Virus record (IMG/VR): IMGVR_UViG_3300032092_000025
Span: 1 to 64,000 of that record
Reading direction: 5' to 3' (one strand)
Origin: a virus
DNA length: 64,000 bases
Shown here: positions 23,301 to 32,942 of the stretch, piece by piece
Position numbering within the stretch: the stretch's first letter is position 1
Layout of the letters: each line of letters opens with the position of its first letter
The notes under the pieces: generated by a model
What the model saw: the letters and a program-made list of their open reading frames with translations, nothing else
The model's database searches: none
Told to the model about the DNA's origin: nothing
Made by a program: the position numbers and the translations under genes

Positions 23301-25697
23301 GTCACTGAAATTATATGGATTGTTAAAAGTTAGAATTGTCCCGTCTTCATATCTATTTTCGGTCGGGATTATCATTATGTTATCATAATGAAATCCTAAA
23401 TTTGGATTACTTGATATATTTAAAGACCCACCTAATTGAGTATCTAAACCAAGATTAGCGGTATTAATATCTGAATTAAAAACCACTTTAATTTGAGTAT
23501 GTCCACCACCAATTGTGTGTGGTGCTAATTGAGTATTAGTATTTAATGGTGAATTTCCTGAAGCAGGTGTTGTCAATTTAAAACTATTATTACCAAAAAA
23601 TTTAGATTTAAAATTAAAACCCGTGATTCTTTCGTGTAGAGGAAGAGAGTTTGAGTAATAATATAGTATCGCAATTTGTGAAGCATCTCCATTCAAGTCA
23701 TAACTAAATAGTTCTACATTACTAGTTCTAAAAGTCCAACCTAAAACTGTACTAGATGATTGATAACCTGCAAACGTATTCTGTACAGTTGTTGTTAAAT
23801 CATTTACATCATCATCGCTATTATAGTCATAAGCCCCTGTATTTATAAAATTAGCCAATGTCGACTTGTTGGCGAATGGGGGTACACTAGTTAATGAACC
23901 AACAGGAAAGGTAACTTGTGATGCGGAATTTGTTGTTGAATCACAACTACATAATTCACAATCAGGATATGTAAATAAAGGTATATTTAAATTACTGAAT
24001 TTTTGTTCAATTTGTGTCAAAACCGCCCAATTTTGAAATGGTCTGAGCCCTATATATACATCTATAATCGGAACCGTAAACCCTATACTCAAATCCCTTA
24101 GTTTTGTTACGATAAAACAAATAATATGAAATACTACTGTAACAAACTTTAATATTATCGCCAAAAAGGACACGACAATTGTAAACAATATAAACAATAA
24201 ATCGAACCTAAATTGAGTTTCATTCGTTGGAAATTTATTGGTGGTACTCTCACAGGTATCGTCAGTAATATTTTTGATTGCTAAATATCTATTATTGAAA
24301 CTACCTTGTCTATACCCTGTTAATAATTGAGATACGGTGTAGACTTTATTATAGGTCATCTCATAAAACATATCTTTACCATCGATAGCGTCCTGAATTA
24401 CGTCTCCATCAATACCATAATCGTCCCAATTCAAACTAAAGGCATAACTTCTTTGTGCTGCAATATAACTTGGTGATGAAGAACTTAACTCAACTAAAGG
24501 GTCGTCATCTATAGAATTCCATCCATGCTCTTTAATATTTGGTACTAAAAAATTAGCCCTTTTCACAGGTTCACTTAAACTTGGCGATTGGACCCAACTT
24601 ACTTTAAATCTATATCTTGCTCTTGTGGGTACTCCTTTTTTTTCATCTGTGGAAAACACTTGTTCACCGAATTCGTTTGTTACTACGTAATCCAAATTCA
24701 TCGGTACGTCAAGTAACCAAGCACCGTTTTCATCTATAATAATTCCATTATTTTCAAATTCATATTCTTCCAATAATGGTCGTCCAAAAATATCTTGTCT
24801 AATTGTTTGTCTAATGGCCAATATTTGCCCCGGCCCCGCAAATAAAGAACACTGATATCCACCTTTTAACTTTGGTTTACAATTTCTTTTTTGGGCTAAT
24901 TCATCTGTGTCAGAAAAAATTGACCCCATAAAAACTGCGGTTGGTTTGATTTCAATATTTGCTTCCGCAGTTAAATCAAAGTCAGTTCTTGTAATTGAAA
25001 TCTGACATAATTCAGGGTCACCCCAAAGAGGTAAGATAGTAACTGACTTATTCAAAGAAATAATTTGAGGTAAAGTACCTAAATTCTCTGAAGATTTAAA
25101 TCTTGTTCCATTAACTTGGCTTTCAGTCGCAATTCCAAGCCTAATTAAATCTTGAGGTGATTGTGAAAATGGACCGATATCTGATACATCTACATTCATT
25201 ATAATATCGTAAGTTCCGGTTGGAACTCCGAAAATCATAAAGTCACCACTATCATTTGTTGTTACTGTAAATTTGTAATATTTGTCATAGATTTCTATGG
25301 CGGTAGGGTTGGTTAATACATCTTCTAAATCAGGAAAAGAACCTGTCGCTGAGTGACCAGGGTATGATGGTTTGTAAGGTAATAAATTATATTTATAACC
25401 ATCTTCGTTAATATCACCTATTGTTTTATAAGGATAAATTGATGAGATGATTGGATTTGTCTCGTCCTCTGCGGTGATAGGTATGAAAATTGAAACTTTA
25501 GAATTAGGTACTCCAAATCCATCATTTACTGATACTCTACCTGCAACTACTCCATAATCAGCACATTGTCTATTGTAAATTTCTGATTGTGAAAGTTTAA
25601 GAGATAGAATTTCTATGAATTCAAAATCTTGTTCTAAATTTAAATTTACTTGCCGGTCAATACCGACATTTGTTCTTACCCTTAAAGATTTTGGCAT
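20370..25697 (-). CDS. Giant baseplate/wedge-associated protein with hydrophobic segment
   Basis: A 1775-residue protein, one of the three largest in the window. Near residues 60-190 there are carboxypeptidase-regulatory-like beta sandwiches (VAGRVSVNDGFGVPNSKVSIFIP; NDSGDFMIFGVPTGTYDIIM). At residues about 497-535 lies a long hydrophobic run (FTIVVSFLAIILKF, VVFHIICFIV), unusual for a virion protein and long enough for one or two membrane spans. A cysteine cluster (CELCSC) follows. The remaining 1200 residues are Asn/Gly/Tyr-rich and beta-rich, as in large wedge or fibre proteins. It is the first gene after the gp6-like gene, in the place of T4 gp7, with its own TATTTAT element. No enzymatic motif is clear. 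The hydrophobic segment could insert in the host outer membrane or pack inside a trimer. Confidence 0.55.
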   Translation of the reverse strand: MPKSLRVRTNVGIDRQVNLNLEQDFEFIEILSLKLSQSEIYNRQCADYGVVAGRVSVNDGFGVPNSKVSIFIPITAEDETNPIISSIYPYKTIGDINEDGYKYNLLPYKPSYPGHSATGSFPDLEDVLTNPTAIEIYDKYYKFTVTTNDSGDFMIFGVPTGTYDIIMNVDVSDIGPFSQSPQDLIRLGIATESQVNGTRFKSSENLGTLPQIISLNKSVTILPLWGDPELCQISITRTDFDLTAEANIEIKPTAVFMGSIFSDTDELAQKRNCKPKLKGGYQCSLFAGPGQILAIRQTIRQDIFGRPLLEEYEFENNGIIIDENGAWLLDVPMNLDYVVTNEFGEQVFSTDEKKGVPTRARYRFKVSWVQSPSLSEPVKRANFLVPNIKEHGWNSIDDDPLVELSSSSPSYIAAQRSYAFSLNWDDYGIDGDVIQDAIDGKDMFYEMTYNKVYTVSQLLTGYRQGSFNNRYLAIKNITDDTCESTTNKFPTNETQFRFDLLFILFTIVVSFLAIILKFVTVVFHIICFIVTKLRDLSIGFTVPIIDVYIGLRPFQNWAVLTQIEQKFSNLNIPLFTYPDCELCSCDSTTNSASQVTFPVGSLTSVPPFANKSTLANFINTGAYDYNSDDDVNDLTTTVQNTFAGYQSSSTVLGWTFRTSNVELFSYDLNGDASQIAILYYYSNSLPLHERITGFNFKSKFFGNNSFKLTTPASGNSPLNTNTQLAPHTIGGGHTQIKVVFNSDINTANLGLDTQLGGSLNISSNPNLGFHYDNIMIIPTENRYEDGTILTFNNPYNFSDPNLSGNTKNIYGTYSITGTALNTGVTTVNVSHTNPYTGERLVTPYNIIQTNGEADNYLRYPTNQEYFQVIKSLTYSEYKTILNNNYTQQEYDDSYWGSFNQRIFENFQNIGRIYYDRLLFECTVPGATWAGPGFSTLAPYADGGNPWTAFNEKSETYFNIIVRGVDPHSSRVKVKYGLGKLFNRKSHWAVTFEGDYKLNIPLQPNDGLDFGLTPSGMSQQYARQYANRCVKHDSILGNNNNGIDNDYSKGRLYYKSFHFKPSQTDWTSFRTRTVYKYSSLSESDTSDSLTANQIFRQGTPKIRVSPCFVTNVGSYTFQAPSADGGGLRVGIDNFYTRENSFDDFANTIPEFEAGKAFDNGKYALGECVEGGSVMLKGGGNWQCPGVCDYFTRLQSYYYSKVYPDPTNDNDCFLMSNNERIVMRSDRVPSSDTYQSYTNAAITSTTVVTVSHTLMANGLFYLTEVSDEGVTTGGSTGLASPGFNVTGTDTPVPGSTDPESFGQVDALLASFSCQSLVPIGCYQTTFPDTISIASPTQCQYYPGTNEKFFIDGSCYSLVHPKYLGSNLTKDLQLITEWRSRININFGACREVFSHIFMNNWINGGLYMFPFKSQRIFTGPTGNPPNQPYNKYCRDTVYLEPETFNFYYRSSPWDGNEFIGRKGYSFNGNTIGNQREYMFPTTIMDLGPRDELQKYLSQSGNWDGYIVNRLLPTTFSDISDILNLFILSRFASTTFGALFSRPKGANILNFFSRKALFVDSDYAQMVATNSQFGVAAFEPANYPEPDIGSGFNSPLYFPFGVTNIKDITFGIFFTGDSQVRDYISPNRTIYDSSGEIGVNEACTLTYIPITTQEVPFYLWKINENGSNSNIFGDQQNNWYSNNDAFKYQYQKVDRFLQESKTFQPENTNVINYHKGWIANYNPSVINPATNGYDYKPEPGIPGNYLMGAPFYFYFGVVKGSSAFDRFATKWIDTDAITD

Positions 25698-25712
25698 TTA
25701 ATACTTTTTTGA

Positions 25713-25719
25713 ATAAATA
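25713..25719 (-). promoter_or_regulatory. TATTTAT promoter-like element of the gene starting at 25697
   Basis: Sense context TAAAC-TATTTAT-TCAAAAAAGT, with 15 nt to the ATG of the 1775-residue gene. Confidence 0.5.
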
Positions 25720-25770
25720 GTTTATATTCTATTTTCAAAAAATAATCTATTAGTGATGAAAATAAATTAA

Positions 25771-27609
25771 TTAACTGAAATTAACAGTACTTAGGTTTTT
25801 AACCCTGACTCTGATGTCTTTGCCCGTATATCTAATTTGATATATCTGTGTTGGTTCTGCGAAGATAGTTTCATCAATTAATTCAATTTGTCTTGTAGTC
25901 GAATCCGCATATCTTTGAGATGTTTGAGATGATGAGTATTGTCCTCCAACTTCGTTTATTACGTCAATTGCCGCTACACTAATTACACCATTTAGAGATT
26001 GAATATTTTTTCTTATTTCTGATATATAAACATTTTGACCCATTTCTCTATTATTAGGTGCAAAGTAATCATTAACAGAATTTACTATTTGTGTAATTAC
26101 ACTTCCTTGATTTTGACTTGAGTCTAATACAACAGAAATATCTAAACTTAAATCTATAACTTGGGCACTTTCTACACTTATATAATCGTTAATCATCCTG
26201 TAGTTAGACAAATAATTGGCAATATTACTTTTTAAAGTATTAGATATTAAGTTTGTCAACTTACCTGATGTATCATAAGACACACATTTTATTTTTATTT
26301 TATTTTCCTGTTCTGTTATCGCAACTTTTGCAGGAGACCCGAATTGAGATGGCATAGTTCTTATGAGAGATTCATAATCATTGATTGTAACCGCTCTTTT
26401 TTGAGATGAAAAATTATATCCAACGTAGTTTCTTACTTCCTCTACGGTTGGTAAATTCGCACCACCTATCGCTGCGGTAGGATTATTACATCTTAAAGAC
26501 CCTACTGTTGATACGTTTTGGTCTTCAGAAGGTCCATTAACTGAAAAATCTATGGTCCCTAACTGATTAATAACATTAACACCTAAGTTAGAAGATATAC
26601 CACCACCAACTCGGTATTGGATAAACAGTGTTGAATTTGGAGTTAATGCACTACCTAATGATAAGTTGTTAGAGTATCTTGATAAATTAAGTTGGAATCC
26701 GTTCGCGGCGAACTCTCTTAATTGCTCATCCGATGATTGACTACCACCACCGAAAGTCATTTTGAAAAAACTTTCAGGAGTATATTCTGTTATAAATTTA
26801 TTTGATGTGGATATGTATTTACCGACTTTAATACCAGGTGAGTCAGATACTTTGGTTGGGTCTTCAACAAAGACCTTATCTTGTATTAAAGCATCTACCT
26901 CATACCATCTGTTCTCTAAACCTAGAAAATCTTGGTTCGGGGGTGTTCCTGCATATTGGGTACCCTCTTTTAACAGAACTGAAGTTACATTTAAAACATT
27001 TTTTTCAGGTAAAAATAATTCAAAAAATGGTCTAACATCATTTGGTAATATTACTTTTTTGAAGACCTTTGTAACACCATTAACCACAGTTTCTCTTTTT
27101 GTAATTTGATAACTTGTAATAATTCCATTGGAGTCAAAATTTGGAATTTTGGTCCTGTTTGGGAATCCCTCGTTATTAACGGGTGATGTAAAATCAATAT
27201 CATAAACCGTTTCAAACGTTTGACCTGCACCTTGTACTTGTGAACCTCTTCTCAAAATTCCACAATATCTAATATCTTCCTTATCTCCGAAAGCAGGAAC
27301 TGTTATTATGAAATCAACTAATGCAACTGATGGTCTTTGGCCAGGAATTTTTAATCCATATGTTCTCGCAATATTATAAACTGAAGACCTTTGTTGAGCG
27401 TATTGTAATACGGTTTCTTGTATACTTCTGTCGATTTGGAATTGTAGGTTATCAGAAACCGCAGCGTTCAAATCCAATAGAACTGAAAATACCGAGGCAT
27501 CATTTACATTCGATAAAAGGTCAGGATAATATGTTTTTACAAAATTAATTAATTCAGTCCTTATTGATTGAAAATCTCTGACCGTATAGGATATTTTTTT
27601 ATTTGCCAT
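25771..27609 (-). CDS. Baseplate wedge protein, T4 gp6/baseplate J-like
   Basis: A 612-residue protein with the N-terminal signature of gp6-type wedge proteins: YTVRDFQSIRTELINFVKT, then ASVFSVLLDLNAAVSDNLQFQIDRS, then QRSSVYNIARTYGLKIPGQRPS, in which a helical bundle precedes the J-like domain. The middle contains the conserved stretch around YNFSSQKRAVTINDYESLIRTMPSQFG (about residues 400-425), typical of baseplate J/gp6 proteins. In T4, gp6 dimers join neighbouring wedges into the ring and unlock during contraction. It starts 3 nt after the gp25 stop, reproducing the gp25-gp6 pairing of contractile systems. The length is close to T4 gp6 (660). Confidence 0.88.
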   Translation of the reverse strand: MANKKISYTVRDFQSIRTELINFVKTYYPDLLSNVNDASVFSVLLDLNAAVSDNLQFQIDRSIQETVLQYAQQRSSVYNIARTYGLKIPGQRPSVALVDFIITVPAFGDKEDIRYCGILRRGSQVQGAGQTFETVYDIDFTSPVNNEGFPNRTKIPNFDSNGIITSYQITKRETVVNGVTKVFKKVILPNDVRPFFELFLPEKNVLNVTSVLLKEGTQYAGTPPNQDFLGLENRWYEVDALIQDKVFVEDPTKVSDSPGIKVGKYISTSNKFITEYTPESFFKMTFGGGSQSSDEQLREFAANGFQLNLSRYSNNLSLGSALTPNSTLFIQYRVGGGISSNLGVNVINQLGTIDFSVNGPSEDQNVSTVGSLRCNNPTAAIGGANLPTVEEVRNYVGYNFSSQKRAVTINDYESLIRTMPSQFGSPAKVAITEQENKIKIKCVSYDTSGKLTNLISNTLKSNIANYLSNYRMINDYISVESAQVIDLSLDISVVLDSSQNQGSVITQIVNSVNDYFAPNNREMGQNVYISEIRKNIQSLNGVISVAAIDVINEVGGQYSSSQTSQRYADSTTRQIELIDETIFAEPTQIYQIRYTGKDIRVRVKNLSTVNFS

Positions 27610-27612
27610 AAC

Positions 27613-28071
27613 TTATATATTAATAATTACAAAATCGGAACTTTCAAAGGCGTTTGAAGTAACTTTATAGTCTATTTTAACTCTAGCGGTATGTTCTTTA
27701 GTACCAATACCGGGAACTCTAAATACTCTTTCATCTCCACTTATCACCGTTCTACTTTCGGATTCTTCCTCCGTTGATGCGTCATACACTTGAATACTTG
27801 TAATTTTTAAATTAGGAATATAAATCCTTACAGTTTCTCGTATTTCAGACTCTAACTGTGCAAATGTTGGACCATCCAAAGGTTCAAAAATGTATTCATA
27901 CAATCTTGTACCAAAATCAGGTAAAAAATATCTTGTACCTTTTCTTGTTAGTAATAAATGAATAAGGTCAGTTCTGATTTCCTCATCAGGAGTATCAGAT
28001 AAATCCAAATATCTACCATCATAAGAATCTCTAAATGGAAAATTAATTCCGTATGTTGTTCCATTTGCCAT
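27613..28071 (-). CDS. Baseplate wedge protein, gp25-like
   Basis: A 152-residue protein with the conserved gp25 features: an opening GINFPF segment, LIHLLLTRKGTRYFLPDFGTRLYE (the most conserved part of the family, residues about 35-60), then FEPLDGPTFAQLESEIRETVRIYIP. gp25 is the inner-wedge protein that nucleates sheath assembly in contractile tails, type VI secretion and related systems. The T4 protein was once thought to be a lysozyme, but the fold is structural. The gene starts the unit downstream of the nrdA terminator and is followed by the gp6-like gene. Confidence 0.92.
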   Translation of the reverse strand: MANGTTYGINFPFRDSYDGRYLDLSDTPDEEIRTDLIHLLLTRKGTRYFLPDFGTRLYEYIFEPLDGPTFAQLESEIRETVRIYIPNLKITSIQVYDASTEEESESRTVISGDERVFRVPGIGTKEHTARVKIDYKVTSNAFESSDFVIINI

Positions 28072-28075
28072 ACCT

Positions 28076-28082
28076 ATAAATA
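28076..28082 (-). promoter_or_regulatory. TATTTAT element at the gp25 start
   Basis: Sense context CTTA-TATTTAT-AGGT then ATG, only 4 nt from the start codon. If used as a -10-type promoter the message would be leaderless or start inside the gene, so this copy is the least certain of the set. Confidence 0.3.
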
Positions 28083-28127
28083 TAAGGTGTTAAATTTTGT
28101 TTTCGTTAAAGTGGTATATAAAAGAAA

Positions 28128-28149
28128 AAATCCCGATTTCTCGGGATTT
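28128..28149 (-). terminator. Rho-independent terminator of the replication/nrd operon
   Basis: AAATCCCGA-TTTC-TCGGGATTT forms a perfect 9-bp stem with a 4-nt loop; in the minus sense it is followed by TTTTTTCTTTT. It lies 3 nt past the nrdA stop and separates the operon from gp25. Confidence 0.9.
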
Positions 28150-28152
28150 GTA

Positions 28153-30573
28153 TTATGCTGAACATCCAAAACAATCAACTAAACTTCCATCGGGTTTGGG
28201 TGGTAAATTCATTTTACTGTAATCAACCTCGGGTAATGATTGGGGTTTTACTTCTTGACTGATATCAACCGCCAAGTGTTTTGCTCCTGTTGATATCGCC
28301 TTTGTTCTTACATAGTAACACAAAGTTTTCAATCCATTGTCCCAAGCCTTAAAGTGAGATGAAGTAATTTTTGATACCGTTGGGTTTGCCAAATAGATAT
28401 TCATTGATTGAGATTGGTCGATAAATGGTGCTCTATCAGATGCCATATCAATTAGTTCTCTTTGTGAAATTTCCCAAATGGTTTTATATTTTTTCAAAAG
28501 ATGTTCAATTCTTTTTACTTTTTTATTGTAGTTCTTATCCTCAGCGTCCAAGTACTTGTTAAAATTAATTGGTTGGATTGAACCTTCGTTTATGATAATT
28601 TCATTTTTAACTTGTTCGTTCCAAATACCAATTTTTTCAAAGTCGGTAATAAGATATTTGTTCACAATCATAATTTCTCCACCAACAACTCGTCTGTTAA
28701 ATAACGCTGAGTGTGCCGGTTCTGTCATTTCATAAGACCCTGTGATTTTCGCAGATGATGCTACTGGCATCTGTGCGGTTGATAGTGAATTACAAACCCC
28801 GTATAACTTAACACTTTCTTTAAGTGAGTTCCAATCCCACATTCCTGATAGGTTACTTTCACCTAATCCCCACATATCAAATTGGAATACCCCTTGTGAC
28901 ATTGGCGACCCTTGGAAGAAGTCGTATGGTTTGTATTCACCTGTTTTACACAAGTTATTTGATTCGTAAATCGCTCCGTAATAGATAGTTTCAAAGATAT
29001 CTTTATTTAATTTCTTTGCCTCATCAGAAGTGAAAACATAATCCATTAAGTAAAACACATCCGCCAATCCTTGAGTTCCGATACCGATTGCTCTTTGTTC
29101 TAAACCACCTTTTCTACCTTTTTCGGTTGAGTAGTAGTTAATGTCGATAACTTTGTTAAGTGCTCTTACCACCTTACGAGTTTCTTCAAACAATCTTTGG
29201 AAGTTGAATTTACCGTCCTCAATAAAGTTTTTCAAAATCATAGACGATAGTGTACAAATCGCAGTTGTTTTTTCATCCGTATATTGGTAAACCTCGTTAC
29301 ACAAATTTGATTGTTTAATTACACCGATATTCTGATGGTTTGTCTTTCTGTTGGCACTATCTTTTGAACATAGGTATGGTACACCAGTTTCAATTTGTGA
29401 TTCTACAATCTTATACCATAACTCTTGAGCCTTGATTTTTCTACCTAAACCTAAACTTACGGCTTTGTTATAGATTTCTTCGTATTCCTCACCGTAACAT
29501 TCTTGGAGTGGTTTTAATCCCGCTTTTTTAATGTCGTCAGGACAGAATAAATACCAATCCGAAGATTCACGAACCGCTCTCATAAAGTTATCAGGTAACC
29601 ACAAAGACGTGAAAAGGTCTCTCGCCCTTAACTCTTCAGGACCTGTGTTTTTCTTAATATCCAAAAGGTCAAAAATGTCTTTGTGCCAAGGTTCAATATA
29701 TATGGCCGCACTTCCCGGTCTTCTTCCTTGTTGGTTAAAGAATCTCAACGATTCATTCACGATTTTAAGATACTTTAATAATCCACCTGCGAATCCACCT
29801 GATGAAGAGATACGAGTATCTTTTGACCTTAGATTACTCATACAAAGTCCGATACCTGCAGCATCTGATGAGTATGTTGAAATGTCTTTTAGGGTATCCA
29901 ACAATCCTACTCTTGAGTCGTCGTTATTGTAGTGTAACACACAAGATGCTAGTTGAGGTACTTTGGTTCCCGCATTAATCATGATAGGGGTCGCAGGGGA
30001 GATAAGTTGGTTTGACAACGAATTGTAGTATTCAACCGCCTCTTCAAATGATTTTGTAACCCATAAAGCGACTCTCATATACATATGTTGAGGTCTCTCA
30101 ACTGAAACACCATTTGAGTTTTTCAAAAGATACATCTCCTGTAATGAACGCCAAGCAAAATAATCAAAGTTATAATCAAGTTCGTGGTTGATGGCGGCGT
30201 CAATATTATCTTTACCATAAGACTTTATGATATTAATAAGGTCTTCGTTGATGATATTATCTTGACTTAAACTTTCCATGACTTCACAGAAACTTGGGTT
30301 TGTTTCTTTGTGGTATGATGAAATCGCTACAGTTGCAGACAATCTACTATAATCGTAGTGACTACCTGTATAAGCTGCAGAAATCTCATAAACCAACTTG
30401 TCCAAATCCATAGTGGTAATTTTACCTTCTGTAGGAACGGATGTGATTACTTTGATGAATATTTCATCTGAATTCACGTTAAGTGACTTAGCAGCCTTTT
30501 TAATTCTGTTGTATATTTTGGTGGGGTTGAAGGCCACTTCTTCCCCACCTTTTTTAATAATTGTTAATGACAT
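28153..30573 (-). CDS. nrdA: Ribonucleotide reductase class Ia, large subunit
   Basis: An 806-residue protein that reduces ribonucleotides to deoxyribonucleotides with NrdB. An N-terminal ATP-cone-like region is present (IIKKGGEEVAFNPTKIYNRIKK, with conserved basic and Thr residues), so allosteric control by ATP/dATP is likely. The active site is intact: PQLASCVLHY (first redox cysteine), SNLCNEV (the Asn, thiyl-radical Cys and Glu), and TAICTLSS (second redox cysteine). The protein ends DCFGCSA, the CxxC that reloads the active site from thioredoxin or glutaredoxin. Length and order match NrdA of Bacteria and T4. It lies 10 nt after nrdB and ends at the terminator at 28128-28149. No intein or intron is seen, unlike in some T4-like phages. 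Confidence 0.95.
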   Translation of the reverse strand: MSLTIIKKGGEEVAFNPTKIYNRIKKAAKSLNVNSDEIFIKVITSVPTEGKITTMDLDKLVYEISAAYTGSHYDYSRLSATVAISSYHKETNPSFCEVMESLSQDNIINEDLINIIKSYGKDNIDAAINHELDYNFDYFAWRSLQEMYLLKNSNGVSVERPQHMYMRVALWVTKSFEEAVEYYNSLSNQLISPATPIMINAGTKVPQLASCVLHYNNDDSRVGLLDTLKDISTYSSDAAGIGLCMSNLRSKDTRISSSGGFAGGLLKYLKIVNESLRFFNQQGRRPGSAAIYIEPWHKDIFDLLDIKKNTGPEELRARDLFTSLWLPDNFMRAVRESSDWYLFCPDDIKKAGLKPLQECYGEEYEEIYNKAVSLGLGRKIKAQELWYKIVESQIETGVPYLCSKDSANRKTNHQNIGVIKQSNLCNEVYQYTDEKTTAICTLSSMILKNFIEDGKFNFQRLFEETRKVVRALNKVIDINYYSTEKGRKGGLEQRAIGIGTQGLADVFYLMDYVFTSDEAKKLNKDIFETIYYGAIYESNNLCKTGEYKPYDFFQGSPMSQGVFQFDMWGLGESNLSGMWDWNSLKESVKLYGVCNSLSTAQMPVASSAKITGSYEMTEPAHSALFNRRVVGGEIMIVNKYLITDFEKIGIWNEQVKNEIIINEGSIQPINFNKYLDAEDKNYNKKVKRIEHLLKKYKTIWEISQRELIDMASDRAPFIDQSQSMNIYLANPTVSKITSSHFKAWDNGLKTLCYYVRTKAISTGAKHLAVDISQEVKPQSLPEVDYSKMNLPPKPDGSLVDCFGCSA

Positions 30574-30583
30574 AGTTTATAAT

Positions 30584-31531
30584 TTAAAAATCTTCATCAA
30601 ATGAGATTGCTTCGTTAAGTTTTGCTTTTTGATACTCGATAGTTCTACTCTCAAAGAAATTACCTTTGGTTTCTACAGCGATTTGTTCCATAAATTTGAA
30701 TGGTTGTTCTACGTTAAATTCTTTTTTACATCCGAATTTAACTAAAAGTCCATCAACAACAAATTCCAAATATTGTTTCATTAGGTTTTGATTCATACCA
30801 ATTAATGAAACAGGTAATGATTCTGTGATAAATTCCTTCTCAATATCAAGTGCCGATAACAATATTTCTTTGATTCGTTTTTCTGATATTTTGTTTTCAA
30901 TATGATTGTTAAATAAATGAATTGCGAAATCACAATGTAGGTTTTCGTCTTTAAAAATCAAGGCGTTTGCGTTACACAATCCTTGTAGGATACCTCTTGA
31001 TTTCAACCAAAAGATTGAACAGAATGAACCTGAAAAAAAGATTCCTTCAACTGCCGCGAAAGCAACTAATCTCTCCTGAAATGATGCATTTTCAATCCAA
31101 TTAAGAGCCCAATTAGCCTTCTTTTGGACCGCAGGTAAGTGTTCGATTGCGGTGAAACACTCCATCTTTTCTTTGGGGTCGTTAATGTATGTATCAATTA
31201 ATAGGGAATACATTAATGAGTGGATATTTTCCATTGCTAGTTGAAACCCGTAGAAAAACTTCGCTTCAGGATACTGAACTTCTCTATAAAAGTTTTCTGC
31301 CAAGTTCTCGTTAACGATACCGTCAGATGCTGCAAAAAACGATAATATGTTTTTTACAAAATACTTTTCATTATCAGATAATTTTTCCCAATCTCTAATA
31401 TCACCACTTAAATCGACCTCTTGTGCGGTCCAAAATGCGGATTGATGTTTTTCGTAGAAGTCCCATATATCGTTATGTTCAATAGGGAATATAACAAACC
31501 TATTAGGGTTCTCTTTTAATATTTTTTCCAT
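30584..31531 (-). CDS. nrdB: Ribonucleotide reductase class Ia, small subunit
   Basis: A 315-residue protein carrying the di-iron and radical sites of class Ia R2: SFFAASDGI (Asp70), [12 protein letters not shown] (Glu101, His104 and radical Tyr108), [13 protein letters not shown] (Glu), and [15 protein letters not shown] (Glu and His). It supplies the tyrosyl radical used by NrdA. The length is near the short end for the family (T4 NrdB 388, others 310-380). It starts 2 nt after the helicase stop and is followed 10 nt later by nrdA. Because the phage makes its own dNTP supply while replicating, co-transcription with helicase and uvsX is expected. Confidence 0.95.
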   Translation of the reverse strand: MEKILKENPNRFVIFPIEHNDIWDFYEKHQSAFWTAQEVDLSGDIRDWEKLSDNEKYFVKNILSFFAASDGIVNENLAENFYREVQYPEAKFFYGFQLAMENIHSLMYSLLIDTYINDPKEKMECFTAIEHLPAVQKKANWALNWIENASFQERLVAFAAVEGIFFSGSFCSIFWLKSRGILQGLCNANALIFKDENLHCDFAIHLFNNHIENKISEKRIKEILLSALDIEKEFITESLPVSLIGMNQNLMKQYLEFVVDGLLVKFGCKKEFNVEQPFKFMEQIAVETKGNFFESRTIEYQKAKLNEAISFDEDF

Positions 31532-31533
31532 AA

Positions 31534-32913
31534 TTAATTAACTTGTTGTTTTTCTTTTCTTTTATCCATCAACTCTTTCATTCTCTGACGGCGCTTTTCT
31601 TCTTGGTTTTCTTCGTGACCCAAGAATGTTGTGGATGATTCAACATCAATTTCTAACATTGCGTTATCAAATTTACAATTTTCAAATACGACACCATCAT
31701 CACCGATACGAGATTTTGTAATCGCAATTGTTGCCAGTTTCATTTCTTTCTGTGTAAGTGACTTCGCCACTGAAATGATTACGTGACCGACTTGAGCCTT
31801 TTTAATCGACCCACCCATTTGGTCTGTGGTTACGACCTCTGATGAAATAGATGACCTATTTCCTTGTGTTGCGGTCCAACCTACCAAACTTAATTCGTGA
31901 CACATCGCTTCAAACCCTCTCATTACCGAACCTTCACTTTTCCACTCATCTTGTAGTTGTCTGTCGGGTAAAACACAATCAATGTAGTCTAATAGTACCA
32001 TATCAATTTGTTGTCCGTCGGCAATTAACTTTCTAATCGTGTTTTTGATTTGACCCATAGTCAAAGTATCAGAAGCGTATTTTTGTAAAATTAACTTATT
32101 GTTCATAGTACCTTCAACTTCTTTTACCTTTTTCAGAACTTCGTCTTTCTTGAGTGTTAAATCATCGGGGTGAATTCCTGTCCATAACACAATGTGCTTT
32201 CTTTGGATAATCTTTGGGTTGTCCTCAAAAAATATCTGTAACACATTATATCCTAAATTAAATGCGTGATTTGATATTTTGGTTAACAATGTGGACTTAC
32301 CCACACCTGTTGGTGCTAAGATAACACCAATTTCTCCTTTTGCCAAACCACCTTTTAATAATCTGTCAATACCAGGAATCCCCATAGGTATCGGATGTCT
32401 GTAATCCTCGTTCAAAACTTCATCCAAGTTTGAGAATACATCCATAAGAGATGTCTCTCTTTCACCTACTTGTAATGCGGTTTTAAATAATTCTTCAATT
32501 GTGTCGTAACTTTCAAACTCCCCTCCATCAATGATTTTTTGAGCCTTACCCATCGCCTTTGAAACTTCTTGTTGTTTACAAAATTTCAAAGCCTTTTCTT
32601 GTACAAACTGTGGTCCATCAATATTAATATCCTTGATTTTTTTCACAGTATCAAGTACAACTTTCGCCACCATTTCTTGAGGTAGTTCGCTTCTTGTAAT
32701 CTGATTTAGAGTTTCAAAAGATGGTGTAACTTCGTATTTCTTATAATACTCCTTAACCATTTGTAATATGATTTTGAAGTATTTGTTCTCGAAATAAGTG
32801 GGTTCAATAACATCAACAATAGAGTGAGCGAAGTTCTTATCTATAACAATCTGATTAAGTAATTGTAATTGAAATGATTGTCCTAAGTATTCAAAATTTT
32901 TCTCGTTCGCCAT
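31534..32913 (-). CDS. Replicative DNA helicase, DnaB/T4 gp41-like
   Basis: A 459-residue RecA-fold helicase. An N-terminal helical domain (residues 1-165) is followed by the motor domain: [20 protein letters not shown] (Walker A, 200-208), [12 protein letters not shown] (helicase motif 1a), [10 protein letters not shown] (Walker B), and a late region with [16 protein letters not shown] and [10 protein letters not shown] (arginine-finger region). These are the marks of the hexameric SF4 family to which DnaB and T4 gp41 belong, unwinding the fork 5' to 3' and recruiting the primase (2402-3301). It is in an operon with FEN nuclease, uvsX and nrdB. Two TATTTAT elements lie directly upstream, so it may also be expressed from its own promoter. 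Confidence 0.9.
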   Translation of the reverse strand: MANEKNFEYLGQSFQLQLLNQIVIDKNFAHSIVDVIEPTYFENKYFKIILQMVKEYYKKYEVTPSFETLNQITRSELPQEMVAKVVLDTVKKIKDINIDGPQFVQEKALKFCKQQEVSKAMGKAQKIIDGGEFESYDTIEELFKTALQVGERETSLMDVFSNLDEVLNEDYRHPIPMGIPGIDRLLKGGLAKGEIGVILAPTGVGKSTLLTKISNHAFNLGYNVLQIFFEDNPKIIQRKHIVLWTGIHPDDLTLKKDEVLKKVKEVEGTMNNKLILQKYASDTLTMGQIKNTIRKLIADGQQIDMVLLDYIDCVLPDRQLQDEWKSEGSVMRGFEAMCHELSLVGWTATQGNRSSISSEVVTTDQMGGSIKKAQVGHVIISVAKSLTQKEMKLATIAITKSRIGDDGVVFENCKFDNAMLEIDVESSTTFLGHEENQEEKRRQRMKELMDKRKEKQQVN

Positions 32914-32914
32914 A

Positions 32915-32942
32915 ATAAATATCCTTGTTGTATTGATAAATA
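32915..32942 (-). promoter_or_regulatory. Two TATTTAT elements before the helicase gene
   Basis: Two heptamers 14 bp apart, at 32936-32942 (context GGTAA-TATTTAT-CAATACAACA) and 32915-32921 (AAGGA-TATTTAT-TATGG). The upstream copy has a normal spacing of 22 nt to the ATG; the second touches the start codon. This is the only double copy seen. Confidence 0.4.

Noticed and set aside
28153-30573. Intein or intron in nrdA
   Set aside because: The frame is continuous at normal length, and the conserved cysteine regions are uninterrupted.
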